Source: Bilifractor porci
GTDB lineage: Bacteria > Bacillota > Clostridia > Lachnospirales > Lachnospiraceae
Direction: 5' to 3'
DNA: 64,000 nt
NCBI RefSeq assembly: GCF_009696005.1
Contig: NZ_VUMV01000001.1
Location: forward strand, 310,001 to 374,000
Below, one piece after another: positions 34,724-43,511 of this stretch (positions are counted from its first letter, which is position 1; every line of letters begins with the position of its first letter). A program made the translations under genes and the position numbers. The notes below the pieces were generated by a model. That model saw nothing but the letters and a program-made list of their open reading frames with translations. It had not been told where the DNA came from and made no database searches.

Positions 34724-35581
34724 TCAGAATTTATAGACATGGTCGGAAAGCACATCGTCCGGCTGGAGCTGTGTCCTGTTTACCTCCTGCACCATGCCGT
34801 TCAGTTCTTCCTCCCGGTATGTCCCGTCGTCCGGCAGGATCAGGCATTCGTGAATGCTGCAGGGTATCATATAAAATCCGCTGTCCAGCCCCGCACGGAT
34901 TATTTCGACCTGGTTCGGGTAGGCAATGGCGACAGCGCCTGCCACCCCGTCGCTGTTGGTCAGTACCAGAAGATTGGAATCCGGAAGGTCGCCGTCACGG
35001 GCATATTCCGGACTTTCCTTCAAAATGTCGCAGAGTCTGCGCAGAGTGGCCCGCTTTTTTTCCAGAGTGTTCTGCCAGGCGTCTTTTTTCAGCTGTTCCT
35101 GCCCGATTCCCCATTTTTCCAGATGCGAAAGGCAGATCTGGATGTGATAATCCGACAGTCTTCCGTCCGGCTGGTAATAATAGCTGATCGCAAGATCCTG
35201 CCACGGCTCAAAAGGGATCCCGGCCAGCCGTTCTTCGTTCTTTTTCCTGCTGACAAGCTGACAGTAAACATGCGGGGCTACCGTCTCATAGCGGAGGAAA
35301 AAATCTTCCGGAAGCGCGTCCTTCGCGTGTACACACTGAATACAGCTGTCAATGATTTCATCGGCGATTTCCGGGATGCTCATCGAATACCGGGCTCTCC
35401 GGTAATAATCCTCCGGATAGGCCGTGGGACTGACGGAACCGTTTTCTCCCTTCAGGATAATGGCACGTTTTTTCAGCCCGTTGTTTTTACTGACCTCGCC
35501 GACAGAAACGGAAAACAACCCTTCCGACTGTTTCTGCAGCTCTTTGACAAGCATATCCTCAAATTCCCTGTACTGCATCAT
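34724..35581 (-). CDS. DUF5688 family protein
   Basis: A 285-residue soluble protein of unknown function in the DUF5688 family, common in Lachnospiraceae. It starts MMQYREFEDMLVKELQKQ, and the conserved part runs KNNGLKKRAIILKGENGSVSPTAYPEDYY through VLTNSDGVAGAVAIAYPNQ and the FYMIPCSIHECLILPDDG near the end. The paired ATG start follows AAAGGAG. It lies between the phosphopantetheinyl transferase gene and efp, after the efp terminator, so it is probably its own unit. Confidence 0.85.
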   Translation of the reverse strand: MMQYREFEDMLVKELQKQSEGLFSVSVGEVSKNNGLKKRAIILKGENGSVSPTAYPEDYYRRARYSMSIPEIADEIIDSCIQCVHAKDALPEDFFLRYETVAPHVYCQLVSRKKNEERLAGIPFEPWQDLAISYYYQPDGRLSDYHIQICLSHLEKWGIGQEQLKKDAWQNTLEKKRATLRRLCDILKESPEYARDGDLPDSNLLVLTNSDGVAGAVAIAYPNQVEIIRAGLDSGFYMIPCSIHECLILPDDGTYREEELNGMVQEVNRTQLQPDDVLSDHVYKF

Positions 35582-35670
35582 AGCAAACTCCTTTCGACAG
35601 GACCGCGGAACGCGGCAGATTAGAAATGAAAAAAGAAATGTCCGGTTCTCCGCATCGGAAGAATTTCCGG

Positions 35671-35702
35671 AAAAAAGAAACTGCCTTGAAAAAGGCAGTT
35701 TC
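35671..35702 (-). terminator. Terminator after efp
   Basis: Minus-strand GAAACTGCC/GGCAGTTTC stem with an 8-base loop and a six-T run, about 70 bases after the efp stop. Confidence 0.93.
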
Positions 35703-35772
35703 AGAATACCATGTTAACCGCCGGATGTCCAGCGGAAGCCCTGTCGGGAGCTGTTCTAATCGGTATGCGGGA

Positions 35773-36336
35773 TTACACGCGCTTCAGATACTCACCGGTA
35801 CGGGTGTCAATCTGAACCTTGTCGCCCTCATTGACAAAAAGAGGAACGCTGATCTGCGCGCCGGTCTCAACGGTAGCCGGCTTGGATGCCCCCTGCGCGG
35901 TATTCCCGGCAAATCCGGGCTCTGTCTCTGTAATAACCAGCTCGACAAACAGAGGAGCCTCTACCGCGAATACATTGCCGTTGTAGGAGCAGATCTTTAC
36001 CATCTCATTCTCTTTGACAAACTTCAAGGAGTCGCCGACGGTTTCCTTATTGACAGCGATCTGGTCAAAGGTCTCTGTGTTCATGAAGTAATAGAGATCT
36101 CCGTCGTTGTACAGATACTGCATCTCCACACGGTCAATTCTGGCCGCCGGGAATTTCTCGGTCGGGCGGAAGGTTTTTTCCACAACACCGCCATTGATGA
36201 CATCCTTCAGCTTTGTTCTGACAAAAGCCGCGCCCTTACCCGGCTTTACGTGCTGAAACTCCATAACCTGACAAACCTTGCCTTCAATCTCCAGGGTAAT
36301 GCCGTTCTTAAAATCGCCAGCTGCTACATCTGCCAT
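35773..36336 (-). CDS. efp: Elongation factor P
   Basis: Relieves ribosome stalling on polyproline stretches. The 187-residue protein starts [21 protein letters not shown] and carries the loop [12 protein letters not shown], whose lysine at the loop tip is the modified or contacting residue. Domains II and III follow in the normal length, ending [17 protein letters not shown]. The internal ATG is chosen because AAGGAGG precedes it; a longer open frame upstream overlaps its promoter. No EF-P modification enzyme gene is nearby. Confidence 0.96.
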   Translation of the reverse strand: MADVAAGDFKNGITLEIEGKVCQVMEFQHVKPGKGAAFVRTKLKDVINGGVVEKTFRPTEKFPAARIDRVEMQYLYNDGDLYYFMNTETFDQIAVNKETVGDSLKFVKENEMVKICSYNGNVFAVEAPLFVELVITETEPGFAGNTAQGASKPATVETGAQISVPLFVNEGDKVQIDTRTGEYLKRV

Positions 36337-36499
36337 CGTGATGTTCCTCCTTAAAAACCATGTATATATTAGTGTAAACCGCGCTTCCTGCAGAAATCCG
36401 GCCGCAAAACAAAGACGGACGCATGCCCGCATGCAGATCCATCCCGTTATGCTTCAGCGGCGGCAGAAATGCGCCTGAAGCTCACTCTTAAACGTTAAG

Positions 36500-36528
36500 A
36501 TGATACCGTATTTCCCTACCTCTGTCAA
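36500..36528 (-). promoter_or_regulatory. Promoter of efp
   Basis: Minus-strand TTGACA, 17-base spacer, TATCAT, about 165 bases before the start. Confidence 0.8.
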
Positions 36529-36542
36529 CACGGAATCTGCGG

Positions 36543-37082
36543 TCAGCCGCGCCTGTCCCGTTCATAGCGGTCCAGCACTTTCTTCTCCAGCTTCCGCTTC
36601 AGGACAATCTGGATTTCCTCCTTCGGGTTGATCGGATTGACCAGAATGGTATAGATTCCGGCCTTTCTGGCTCCCCACACATCGGTAAACAGCTGGTCGC
36701 CGATAAACAGCGTGTGCCGCTCATCCGTACCCAGAACCGCGCAGCCTCTCCGGTAGCCTCCGGTAAAGGGCTTGTTTGCCATGGAGATGAATTCTGTCCC
36801 CAGCGCCTCCGCAAACGGCTCTACCCTGGTTCTCCGGTTGTTGGAGATCAGGCAGGTACGGAAGCCGATGCCGCGCAGCTTCCGGAACAGCTCGACCGAC
36901 CTGGCGTCCGCCGGCGCCCCGTGGGGCACCAGCGTATTGTCCACATCGAATTCCAGCCCGCGGAACCCTTTCCGGTACCAGGCTTCAAAATCAATTTCAT
37001 AGACGGATTCCGCCCGTTCATCCGGATAAAAAGCAGATAACAAATGTCCCAAGCGATTACTCTCTTTCTCTGAGCGGTACAT
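36543..37082 (-). CDS. yqeG: YqeG-family HAD-IIIA phosphatase
   Basis: A 179-residue HAD protein of the YqeG family. Motif I is LEFDVDNTLVPHG, motif II FRTCLISNNRRTR, motif III NKPFTGGYRR and motif IV FIGDQLFTDVWGARKAG. Physiological substrate is unknown; a phosphatidylglycerophosphate phosphatase role is reported for plant relatives. The ATG at 37082 has GGAG upstream and overlaps the citrate synthase end by 26 bases; a TTG at 37049 would avoid overlap and give the usual family N-terminus. It is co-directional with citrate synthase and efp. Confidence 0.9.
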   Translation of the reverse strand: MYRSEKESNRLGHLLSAFYPDERAESVYEIDFEAWYRKGFRGLEFDVDNTLVPHGAPADARSVELFRKLRGIGFRTCLISNNRRTRVEPFAEALGTEFISMANKPFTGGYRRGCAVLGTDERHTLFIGDQLFTDVWGARKAGIYTILVNPINPKEEIQIVLKRKLEKKVLDRYERDRRG

Positions 37083-38418
37083 AGTCCTGCTCCGGAAGCA
37101 CGTTCTTGTAGGCAGGACGGATAATCTTGTCGGTGTTGATCAGCTCCTCCATGCGGTGGGCGCTCCAGCCGACAATGCGGGCGCACGCGAAAATCGGTGT
37201 GTACAGCTCCGTCGGGAGATCCAGCATGCTGTAAACAAAGCCGCTGTAAAAATCTACGTTCGCGCTGACGCCCTTGTAGATGTGTCTCTCCTCCGCGATG
37301 ACCTTCTTTGCCAGCTCCTCAATCATGCTGTACAGACGGAAGTCTTTCTCCCGTCCCTTCTCTTCCGCCAGTTCCTCCACAAACCGCTTGAAGATTTCCG
37401 CCCTCGGATCGGAGATGGAGTACACCGCGTGTCCCATGCCGTAGATCAGCCCCTTCCGGTCAAACGCCTCCTTGTGGAGAAGCATGCGCAGATATTCCTC
37501 TACCTGTCCCGGGTCGGTCGTGTCTTTCACGTTTTTTTTCAGATCTGCGATCATTTCCACCACCTTGATGTTGGCGCCGCCGTGCTTCGGTCCCTTCAGG
37601 GAGCCCAGAGCCGCGGCAATGGTGGAATAGGTATCGGTTCCGGAAGAAGTCACCACATGGGTGGTAAATGTGGAGTTATTTCCGCCGCCGTGTTCCATAT
37701 GGAGCACCAGCGCCAGATCCAGCACCTTGGCCTCAAAGTGAGTAAACTTCTTATCCGGGCGGAGCATCCGGAGAATATTTTCCGCTGTGGAGAGGGATCG
37801 GGACGGGTTGTGAATATACAGGCTTTTTCCCTTGATGTAATGATTGTAGGCCTGATAGCCGTAAACAGAGAGCATGGGGAAATCCGCGATCAGATTCAGG
37901 CACTGCCGCAGAACATTGGACAGGCTGATGTCATCCGGATTACTGTCGTAGTAATACAGGGTCAGCACGCTGCGGGACAGCGTGTTCATCATGTTTTTGC
38001 TGGGAGCCTTCATTATCACGTCGCGGACAAAATTTTTGGGAAGTGCCCGCTGGTTCGCCAGCAGCTTTGTGAATTCCTTCAGCTCTGCCTCGTTCGGGAG
38101 TCTTCCGAACAGAAGCAGGTAAGCGGTTTCCTCAAATCCGAACCGGTCTTCCTCCAGGAATCCCGCGGTCAGCTTTTTGATGTTGATGCCGCGGTAGTAA
38201 AGCTCCCCGTTGCAGGGAGTTTTTACCCCGTCCACATCCTTAAATGCCACGATATTGGAAATCTGTGTCAGGCCGGCAAGAACGCCGGTCCCGTTGAGAT
38301 CGCGCAGGCCGCGCTTCACATCATATTTTTTGTACAGTGAAGTATCCAGGGTGGAATGGCTCACACACTCGCTGGTAAGCATTTCTATCTGGGGTGTTGT
38401 TTTCATCTGAAAACTCAT
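37057..38418 (-). CDS. Citrate synthase
   Basis: Condenses acetyl-CoA with oxaloacetate to form citrate, feeding 2-oxoglutarate and glutamate in anaerobes with a partial TCA cycle. The 453-residue protein has RGINIKKL, VLHMEHGGGNNSTFT with one catalytic His, LGSLKGPKHGGANIKV with the second, YGMGHAVYSISDPRA and NVDFYSGFVY. The GGGNNSTF and long N-terminus place it in the group of Clostridia type I enzymes. 2-methylcitrate synthase activity cannot be excluded. The start follows GAGAGGAAAAG. Confidence 0.93.
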   Translation of the reverse strand: MSFQMKTTPQIEMLTSECVSHSTLDTSLYKKYDVKRGLRDLNGTGVLAGLTQISNIVAFKDVDGVKTPCNGELYYRGINIKKLTAGFLEEDRFGFEETAYLLLFGRLPNEAELKEFTKLLANQRALPKNFVRDVIMKAPSKNMMNTLSRSVLTLYYYDSNPDDISLSNVLRQCLNLIADFPMLSVYGYQAYNHYIKGKSLYIHNPSRSLSTAENILRMLRPDKKFTHFEAKVLDLALVLHMEHGGGNNSTFTTHVVTSSGTDTYSTIAAALGSLKGPKHGGANIKVVEMIADLKKNVKDTTDPGQVEEYLRMLLHKEAFDRKGLIYGMGHAVYSISDPRAEIFKRFVEELAEEKGREKDFRLYSMIEELAKKVIAEERHIYKGVSANVDFYSGFVYSMLDLPTELYTPIFACARIVGWSAHRMEELINTDKIIRPAYKNVLPEQDYVPLRERE

Positions 38419-38475
38419 CGGATTCTTTTCCTCTCTTTCCCTGTTCTGTTTCAGCAGCCTCTGACAGCGGTTCCC

Positions 38476-39690
38476 TTACTGATGATAGGTCTCCAGGAAA
38501 TCAGAAAGCTTCTGCATTGCCTGTGACAGTGTTCTGCGGTGAGGCAGATACACAATTCTGAAATGGTCCGGCGCAATCCAGTTAAACCCGGTTCCCTGCA
38601 CAACAAGCACCTGCTTCTGATGAAGGAAGTCGTAGGCGAACTGCATGTCGTCCGTAATATGGAATTTTTCGGTGTCCAGCTTCGGGAAGATATAAAATGC
38701 AGCCTTCGGCTTGACAACGCTGATTCCCGGAATATCCTTCAGGGCATTGTAGATAAACTCTCTCTGCTCGTAAATTCTTCCGCCCGGGACAATGTATTCA
38801 TTGACGCTCTGGTAGCCGCCCAGCGCCGTCTGGACAATGGACTGTGCCGGAACATTGGAACACAGCCGCATGTTGGAAAGCATGTTCAGACCTTCCATAT
38901 AATCTTTTCCTTTGGACAGGTCGCCGGACAGAACCATCCAGCCGATCCGGAACCCGGCAATCATATGCGATTTGGAGAGACCGGAGAAGGTCACGCAGAA
39001 CAGATCCGGAGCCAGAGAGGCAATGGAGGTATGCTGATACCCGTCCATAATCAGGCGGTCGTATATCTCATCGCAGAAGATCATCAGCTCGTGTTCCCTG
39101 GCCACCTGCACAATCTGCTCCAGCACATCCTTTTCATACACCGCCCCGGTCGGGTTGTTCGGGTTGATAACGACAATCGCCTTCGTTTTGTCGGTAATCT
39201 TCGACTTGATGTCTTCGATGTCCGGATTCCAGTCCGCCTGCTCATCGCAGATATAATGAACCACATGTCCGCCGGAAAGCGTCGCGCAGGCTGTCCAGAG
39301 CGGATAGTCCGGCGCCGGAATCAGGATTTCATCCCCGTCGTCCAGCAGCGCCTGCATGGCCAGATTGATCAGCTCGCTGACACCGTTGCCCGTGTAGATG
39401 TTCTGAATGTGCAGATTCGGGAGCTTCTTCAGCTGATAATACTGCATGATGGCTTTTCTGGCGGAGAACAGTCCACGGGAATCCGAGTACCCCTCGCAGT
39501 CTGCCGCATTCTGAATCAGATCCGCAATGACCTCATCCGGCGCTGAAAAACCGAAAGGAGCCGGATTTCCGATGTTCAGCTTTAATATTTTGCGTCCTTC
39601 CTCTTCCATCCTGGCGGCTTCTGTAACCACCGGACCCCGCACATCATACAAAACATTGTCCAGTTTAGAGGATTTCTTAAAAGTTCGCAT
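38476..39690 (-). CDS. alaA: Alanine aminotransferase (AlaA/YfbQ-like)
   Basis: PLP-dependent class I aminotransferase, 404 residues, very like E. coli AlaA. It has KSSKLDNVLYDVRGPV, KLNIGNPAPFGF, YTGNGVSELI, VINPNNPTGAVY and, for the PLP lysine, SGLSKSHMIAGFRIGWMVLSG. The expected role is glutamate-pyruvate transamination to alanine. The start follows AAGGAGG. It is upstream of citrate synthase, separated by 57 bases, so both nitrogen and carbon entry points to glutamate lie together. Confidence 0.93.
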   Translation of the reverse strand: MRTFKKSSKLDNVLYDVRGPVVTEAARMEEEGRKILKLNIGNPAPFGFSAPDEVIADLIQNAADCEGYSDSRGLFSARKAIMQYYQLKKLPNLHIQNIYTGNGVSELINLAMQALLDDGDEILIPAPDYPLWTACATLSGGHVVHYICDEQADWNPDIEDIKSKITDKTKAIVVINPNNPTGAVYEKDVLEQIVQVAREHELMIFCDEIYDRLIMDGYQHTSIASLAPDLFCVTFSGLSKSHMIAGFRIGWMVLSGDLSKGKDYMEGLNMLSNMRLCSNVPAQSIVQTALGGYQSVNEYIVPGGRIYEQREFIYNALKDIPGISVVKPKAAFYIFPKLDTEKFHITDDMQFAYDFLHQKQVLVVQGTGFNWIAPDHFRIVYLPHRRTLSQAMQKLSDFLETYHQ

Positions 39691-39939
39691 AACCAGGCCT
39701 CCTTGGCTGTTTTTGTTGATAACGATTGATTTATCATATCATTTTTATGCACAATTTACAATACAATGATTACGGAGTCAAAAGTCTTGCCCCCCCGCGG
39801 AGAGTTTGCCTGCCGGTAGGGTGATAACTTTATGGCGCACCCGTACAGGGGCATGCATGGTTGCTCCTTCCCCACGGGAATGCAAATGGACACAGGATTT
39901 TGGAATCCTGCCCGTCGGCGGAATAATCTGTAAGACACG

Positions 39940-39983
39940 AATCCCGGCCGGGAGATGCAGAAACTGCATTCCCGTCCGGGATT
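39940..39983. repeat. Long palindrome downstream of the ABC operon
   Basis: Arms of about 20 bases (AATCCCGG...ATGCAG) with one mismatch and one bulge around a 3-base loop. No T-run follows on either strand. A second, smaller hairpin (CAGGATT/AATCCTG) lies at 39893-39910. The 314-base gap 39691-40004 shows no gene. Confidence 0.6.
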
Positions 39984-40004
39984 CTGGCGGCCGGACCGCT
40001 CTGC

Positions 40005-40799
40005 TCAGCCGAGCATCATCCGGTCGTTGGAAAACTCCTCTCCGGCTGCCTCCTCAAATTTTTCCAGCAGCTGGGAAACCTTCAGGTTTTTCTTATCTTC
40101 TCCGGATACATCAAAAATAATGTGTCCCTCATGCATCATGATCAGACGGTTTCCGTGCGCGATGGCGTCCCTCATATTGTGGGTGATCATCAGCGCCGTC
40201 AGATGCTCCTCGTCGATGATGCGCTCTGTAGCGTTGAGAACCTTTTCCGCGGTCTTGGGATCCAGCGCGGCCGTATGCTCGTCCAGAAGCAGAAGCTTCG
40301 GCTTCTGGAGGGTTGCCATGAGCAGTGTCAGAGCCTGCCGCTGTCCGCCGGAAAGAAGGCCGACCTTGGATGTCATCCTGTCCTCCAGCCCGAGGTTCAG
40401 AAGTTTCAGCCGCTCCCTGTATTCCCCGCGCTCCGCCTGGGTCACGCCCCACCGGAGTCCTCTTTTTCGTCCCCTGCGCTTTGCCAGCGCCAGGTTTTCG
40501 TCGATCTGCATGGTGGCTGCCGTCCCGGTCATCGGATCCTGGAAGACCCGCCCGATCAGCTTCGCCCTCCGGTAATCCGGCAGTCCCGTCACGTCCTGCC
40601 CGTCTATGGCAATCGACCCGCTGTCCACCGGCCATACACCCGCAATCGCGTTCAGCAGCGTGGATTTTCCGGCTCCGTTGCCCCCGATGACCGTGACAAA
40701 ATCCCCGTCATTCAGCGTCAGGCTGACATTGGTAAGAGCCCGTTTTTCATTGATGGTGCCGGGATTAAAGGTTTTACTGATATTTTTAATTTCCAGCAT
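40005..40799 (-). CDS. ABC transporter ATP-binding protein (TrpX-type system)
   Basis: The ATPase of an uptake ABC transporter. The 264-residue protein has Walker A GGNGAGKST (39-47), signature LLSGGQRQALTL, and Walker B LLLLDEHTAALDP. The DEHTAALDP variant is common in systems with PF04392 binding proteins. It is the last gene of a three-gene operon; its start abuts the permease stop. Substrate is inferred as an aromatic amino acid from family association with TrpX, not from sequence proof. Confidence 0.93.
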   Translation of the reverse strand: MLEIKNISKTFNPGTINEKRALTNVSLTLNDGDFVTVIGGNGAGKSTLLNAIAGVWPVDSGSIAIDGQDVTGLPDYRRAKLIGRVFQDPMTGTAATMQIDENLALAKRRGRKRGLRWGVTQAERGEYRERLKLLNLGLEDRMTSKVGLLSGGQRQALTLLMATLQKPKLLLLDEHTAALDPKTAEKVLNATERIIDEEHLTALMITHNMRDAIAHGNRLIMMHEGHIIFDVSGEDKKNLKVSQLLEKFEEAAGEEFSNDRMMLG

Positions 40800-41750
40800 T
40801 TACTTTCCCTCCCCTCTCGCGTTTCTTGCCGCACGGGAGAAGGAGCTCTTCCGCTGTCCCTTCAGATACGGTACTGCAAGGAAGATTGCAACGATAATCG
40901 CGGTGAACATCTTCATCAGATTGGAATCGATCTTCAGCCACAGCACCAGCGTGTAAACCAGATAATAGATGATTCCGCCGATGACGACAAAAATCAGGCG
41001 TCCCAGGAAATTCAGCCGTTTTCCCATAATGGCTTCGCCAAGCACCTCGCCGATGATGACGGCGGCCAGTCCGATGACGATGGAGCCTCTTCCGCTGTTG
41101 ACATCGGCAAATCCCGAATACTGCGCGGCAAGGCCTCCCGCCATTGCGACAATGGCGTTGGAAAGCGCCAGGCCGACAACCTTCATCAGGCTGATGTTAA
41201 TTCCCTGCGCCTTCGCCATCTGTTCGTTGCAGCCGGTAGCACGGATCGCCGATCCGACCTCGGTCCCGAAAAAGATATAGAGGATGATGATCAGGACAGC
41301 CGCCATGATCCCGCCCACCCAGATGGCAAGCGGAACCGTTCTTCCGGACAGAATCAGGACATACTTGTCAACACTGACCGCCTGGTTGGCCTTCATCGCC
41401 ATGATCAGAAGGTTCACGGAATACAGCGCGTACTGTGTCAGAATTCCCGCAAGGATTGCCGGGATGCCCAGAAGCGTGTGAAGCATTCCCGTGACCGCCC
41501 CGGCGAGCATTCCCGCAAGAAAGGCCATGGCCAGCGCGGCCCATGGATTCCAGCCGGCCAGGATCAGCATAACTGTAACCGCCCCGCCGGTGGAAAAAGT
41601 TCCGTCCACGGAAAGATCGGCAATGTCCAGAAGCCGGAATGTAATGTAGACACCCAGAGCCATCATGCCCCAGATCAGACCCTGTGCGATTCCCGCCGGA
41701 AACCTGCCCAGCAGGTCCAGCGGATTCAGTGACGCAAAGTATGCCGCCAT
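40800..41750 (-). CDS. ABC transporter permease (TrpX-type system)
   Basis: A 316-residue membrane protein with about nine helices, of the branched-chain-amino-acid-permease-like fold (BPD_transp_2). Segments GLIWGMMALGVYITFRLLDIADLSVDGTF and GAVTGMLHTLLGIPAILAGILTQYALYSVNLLIM are typical for this uptake class. The start follows AGGGGGAT. It lies between the ATPase and the lipoprotein with 22 bases to the latter. Confidence 0.92.
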   Translation of the reverse strand: MAAYFASLNPLDLLGRFPAGIAQGLIWGMMALGVYITFRLLDIADLSVDGTFSTGGAVTVMLILAGWNPWAALAMAFLAGMLAGAVTGMLHTLLGIPAILAGILTQYALYSVNLLIMAMKANQAVSVDKYVLILSGRTVPLAIWVGGIMAAVLIIILYIFFGTEVGSAIRATGCNEQMAKAQGINISLMKVVGLALSNAIVAMAGGLAAQYSGFADVNSGRGSIVIGLAAVIIGEVLGEAIMGKRLNFLGRLIFVVIGGIIYYLVYTLVLWLKIDSNLMKMFTAIIVAIFLAVPYLKGQRKSSFSRAARNARGEGK

Positions 41751-41772
41751 AGTTCAGTCATCCCCCTGTCCG

Positions 41773-42900
41773 TTATGATTCAGAATCCTCTTCCGGAGTG
41801 TAAGCCGTGTAGCCGTCCGGAACGGTAATGCCAAGAGCTTCGCAGATGGTCGGGTTGTATTCCTTGACCGGATTCTGATAATACTCGATCGGCATGGTGG
41901 AGATATCGGACTCTCCCTTCAGAATCTTAATGGCCATATCGCCGGTGGTTTTGCCAAGCTCATAGTAGTCAATGGAAAGTGTGGCGACGCCGCAGCCTGC
42001 CATGATCCCCTCCTCGCCGCAGACGATCGGAACCCCTGCCGGCTGAGCCACGTTGTTGATGGCTTCTGTGCAGGAAGCAGCCGTGTTGTCCGTCGGAATA
42101 TAGAGGACATCGTTATTGCTGCAAGCCTCTCCGACCACAGACGCAACATCGTTGGAATCGGAGAATGTGTAGGTGTTAACCGTCAGTCCGGCCTGCTCCA
42201 GATACTCCTGAACCTTATCTGCCTGGTATTTGGAGTTCGGCTCTGCGGAGCAGTATACGATGCCGACGTTTTTCGCGTCCGGGAACAGCTCGGTAACCAT
42301 ATCCGCCTGCTGGTCCAGCGGAGCCAGGTCGGAAGTACCGGAGATGTTTCCTCCTACCGTTCCGTCAAAGTCACTGATATCCAGCGCCACGCCGTATTCG
42401 GTGATGGACGTTCCGAGAATCGGGATTGTGCTGGTCGCGGCCGCCGCGGACTGCAGGGAAGCGGTGGCGTTGGCAAGAATCAGGTCGCAGTTCTCGGAAA
42501 CCAGGTTCTGGCAGATCTGTGTTGCCGTGGAGGCGTCTCCCGCCGCGTTCTGCTCGTCAAATGTCACCTTGTCCCCGAATTCCGCTTTCAGCTCGTCCTC
42601 GAAGCCCTTGGTTGCCGCGTCCAGAGCCGGGTGCTGAACCAGCTGGCAGATGCCGACAAGATAGGTCGCGTCGGAATTCGCGGATCCCGAAGAGGCTGTG
42701 ACGCCCTCGGAAGAGGCGGAAGAACCCGCAGACGATGAAACGGAGGAAGCCGCAGAAGAGGCCGAGGAGGCCGAGGAGGCCGTATCCGCAGAGGAAGCCG
42801 CAGACGATGCCGCGGAAGAAGTGCCGCCGGTACATCCGGCAAGCATAGCTGCTGCCATAAGGGCAGCGCTACAAACCGATACTGTTTTTTTCATTTTCAT
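41773..42900 (-). CDS. ABC transporter substrate-binding lipoprotein (TrpX-like)
   Basis: A 375-residue extracytoplasmic receptor. The N-terminus MKMKKTVSVCSAALMAAAMLAGC is a lipoprotein signal with Cys23. Residues 24-79 are a low-complexity Ser/Ala linker. The binding domain (VGICQLVQHPALDAATKGFEDELK, then ILGTSITEYGVALD and NNDVLYIPTDNTAASC) is the PF04392 (DUF534) ABC substrate-binding fold used by TrpX. I start at the ATG after GGGAGGG; the longer frame upstream covers the leader hairpin. Tryptophan or tyrosine is a guess from relatives. Confidence 0.93.
   Translation of the reverse strand: MKMKKTVSVCSAALMAAAMLAGCTGGTSSAASSAASSADTASSASSASSAASSVSSSAGSSASSEGVTASSGSANSDATYLVGICQLVQHPALDAATKGFEDELKAEFGDKVTFDEQNAAGDASTATQICQNLVSENCDLILANATASLQSAAAATSTIPILGTSITEYGVALDISDFDGTVGGNISGTSDLAPLDQQADMVTELFPDAKNVGIVYCSAEPNSKYQADKVQEYLEQAGLTVNTYTFSDSNDVASVVGEACSNNDVLYIPTDNTAASCTEAINNVAQPAGVPIVCGEEGIMAGCGVATLSIDYYELGKTTGDMAIKILKGESDISTMPIEYYQNPVKEYNPTICEALGITVPDGYTAYTPEEDSES
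42664..42819 (-). repeat. Ser/Ala low-complexity coding repeat
   Basis: Encodes residues 28-79 of the lipoprotein as irregular SSA/SSAA repeats. Purely a tether; DNA is a biased imperfect trinucleotide-type repeat prone to length change. Confidence 0.8.
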
Positions 42901-42925
42901 AGATTGATCCCTCCCTGATAAGATC

Positions 42926-42962
42926 TTTAGCACATGAATGCGTAACGCATTGGTGTGCTAAA
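42926..42962 (-). promoter_or_regulatory. 5'-leader hairpin/palindrome of the TrpX operon
   Basis: TTTAGCACA/TGTGCTAAA outer arms (9 bases), a 2-base interruption, and inner AATGCG/CGCATT arms around 3 bases. It lies from just after the transcription start to about 25 bases before the lipoprotein start, so it can be an operator or an RNA element. No T-box sequence is present. Confidence 0.7.
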
Positions 42963-42973
42963 GTACTCTGACA

Positions 42974-43002
42974 ACTATATCATACCTCCCGGAACACGTC
43001 AA
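42974..43002 (-). promoter_or_regulatory. Promoter of the TrpX-type ABC operon
   Basis: Minus-strand TTGACG, 17-base spacer, TATAGT, located after the nrdR terminator. Confidence 0.8.
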
Positions 43003-43018
43003 CGGCACGGTTTTACGG

Positions 43019-43047
43019 AAAAAAGCCGCCGGATCACTCCAGCAGCT
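43019..43047 (-). terminator. Terminator overlapping the end of nrdR
   Basis: A nine-pair stem (two G-U pairs), AGCTGCTGG with CCGGCGGCT, and a six-T run. The 5' arm is inside the last nrdR codons. Confidence 0.85.
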
Positions 43048-43483
43048 TTTTCAGCTCATCCATAAATGTATTGACGTCCTTAAACTCCCGGTAGACGGAG
43101 GCAAATCTTACATAGGCGACCGGATCCAGATCCTTCAGGCGGTTCATGACGATCTCCCCGATTTCCGTGCTGGGGATCTCCCTATCCTCCCGGTTGAAGA
43201 TTTCAATCTCGACCTTGTTGACCAGCTCGTTGATCTGCTGGATCGAGACCTTCCTCTTGTGGCAGGCACGCAGCACGCCGTTAAAGATCTTGTCCCGGTT
43301 GTACTGCTCCCTGCTCTGATCCTTTTTGATGACGATCAGCGGAATCATCTCTATTTTTTCATAGGTGGTAAACCGTTTGCCGCAGTTGTCACACACCCTT
43401 CTTCTTCTGATTGAGTTATTTTCTTCTACCGGTCTGGAGTCTACCACGCGGGTATTCTCACTGCTGCAGTAAGGACATTTCAT
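43034..43483 (-). CDS. nrdR: Transcriptional repressor NrdR
   Basis: ATP/dATP-sensing repressor of ribonucleotide reductase genes. The 149-residue protein begins with a zinc ribbon (C3, C6, C31, C34) and continues with an ATP-cone domain (VIKKDQSREQYNRDKIFNGVLRACHKR). RFASVYREFKDVNTFMDELKKLL is the standard end. The start follows AGAGG. It is the last gene of a pspA-SPFH-nrdR set; no nrd genes are in the window. Confidence 0.95.
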   Translation of the reverse strand: MKCPYCSSENTRVVDSRPVEENNSIRRRRVCDNCGKRFTTYEKIEMIPLIVIKKDQSREQYNRDKIFNGVLRACHKRKVSIQQINELVNKVEIEIFNREDREIPSTEIGEIVMNRLKDLDPVAYVRFASVYREFKDVNTFMDELKKLLE

Positions 43484-43511
43484 AATACTTTCAACCTCTG
43501 ACAATTAAAAT

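Noticed and set aside
42900-43033. Tryptophan T-box before the TrpX-type operon
   Set aside because: The leader is too short and lacks the T-box core; only the palindrome is present.
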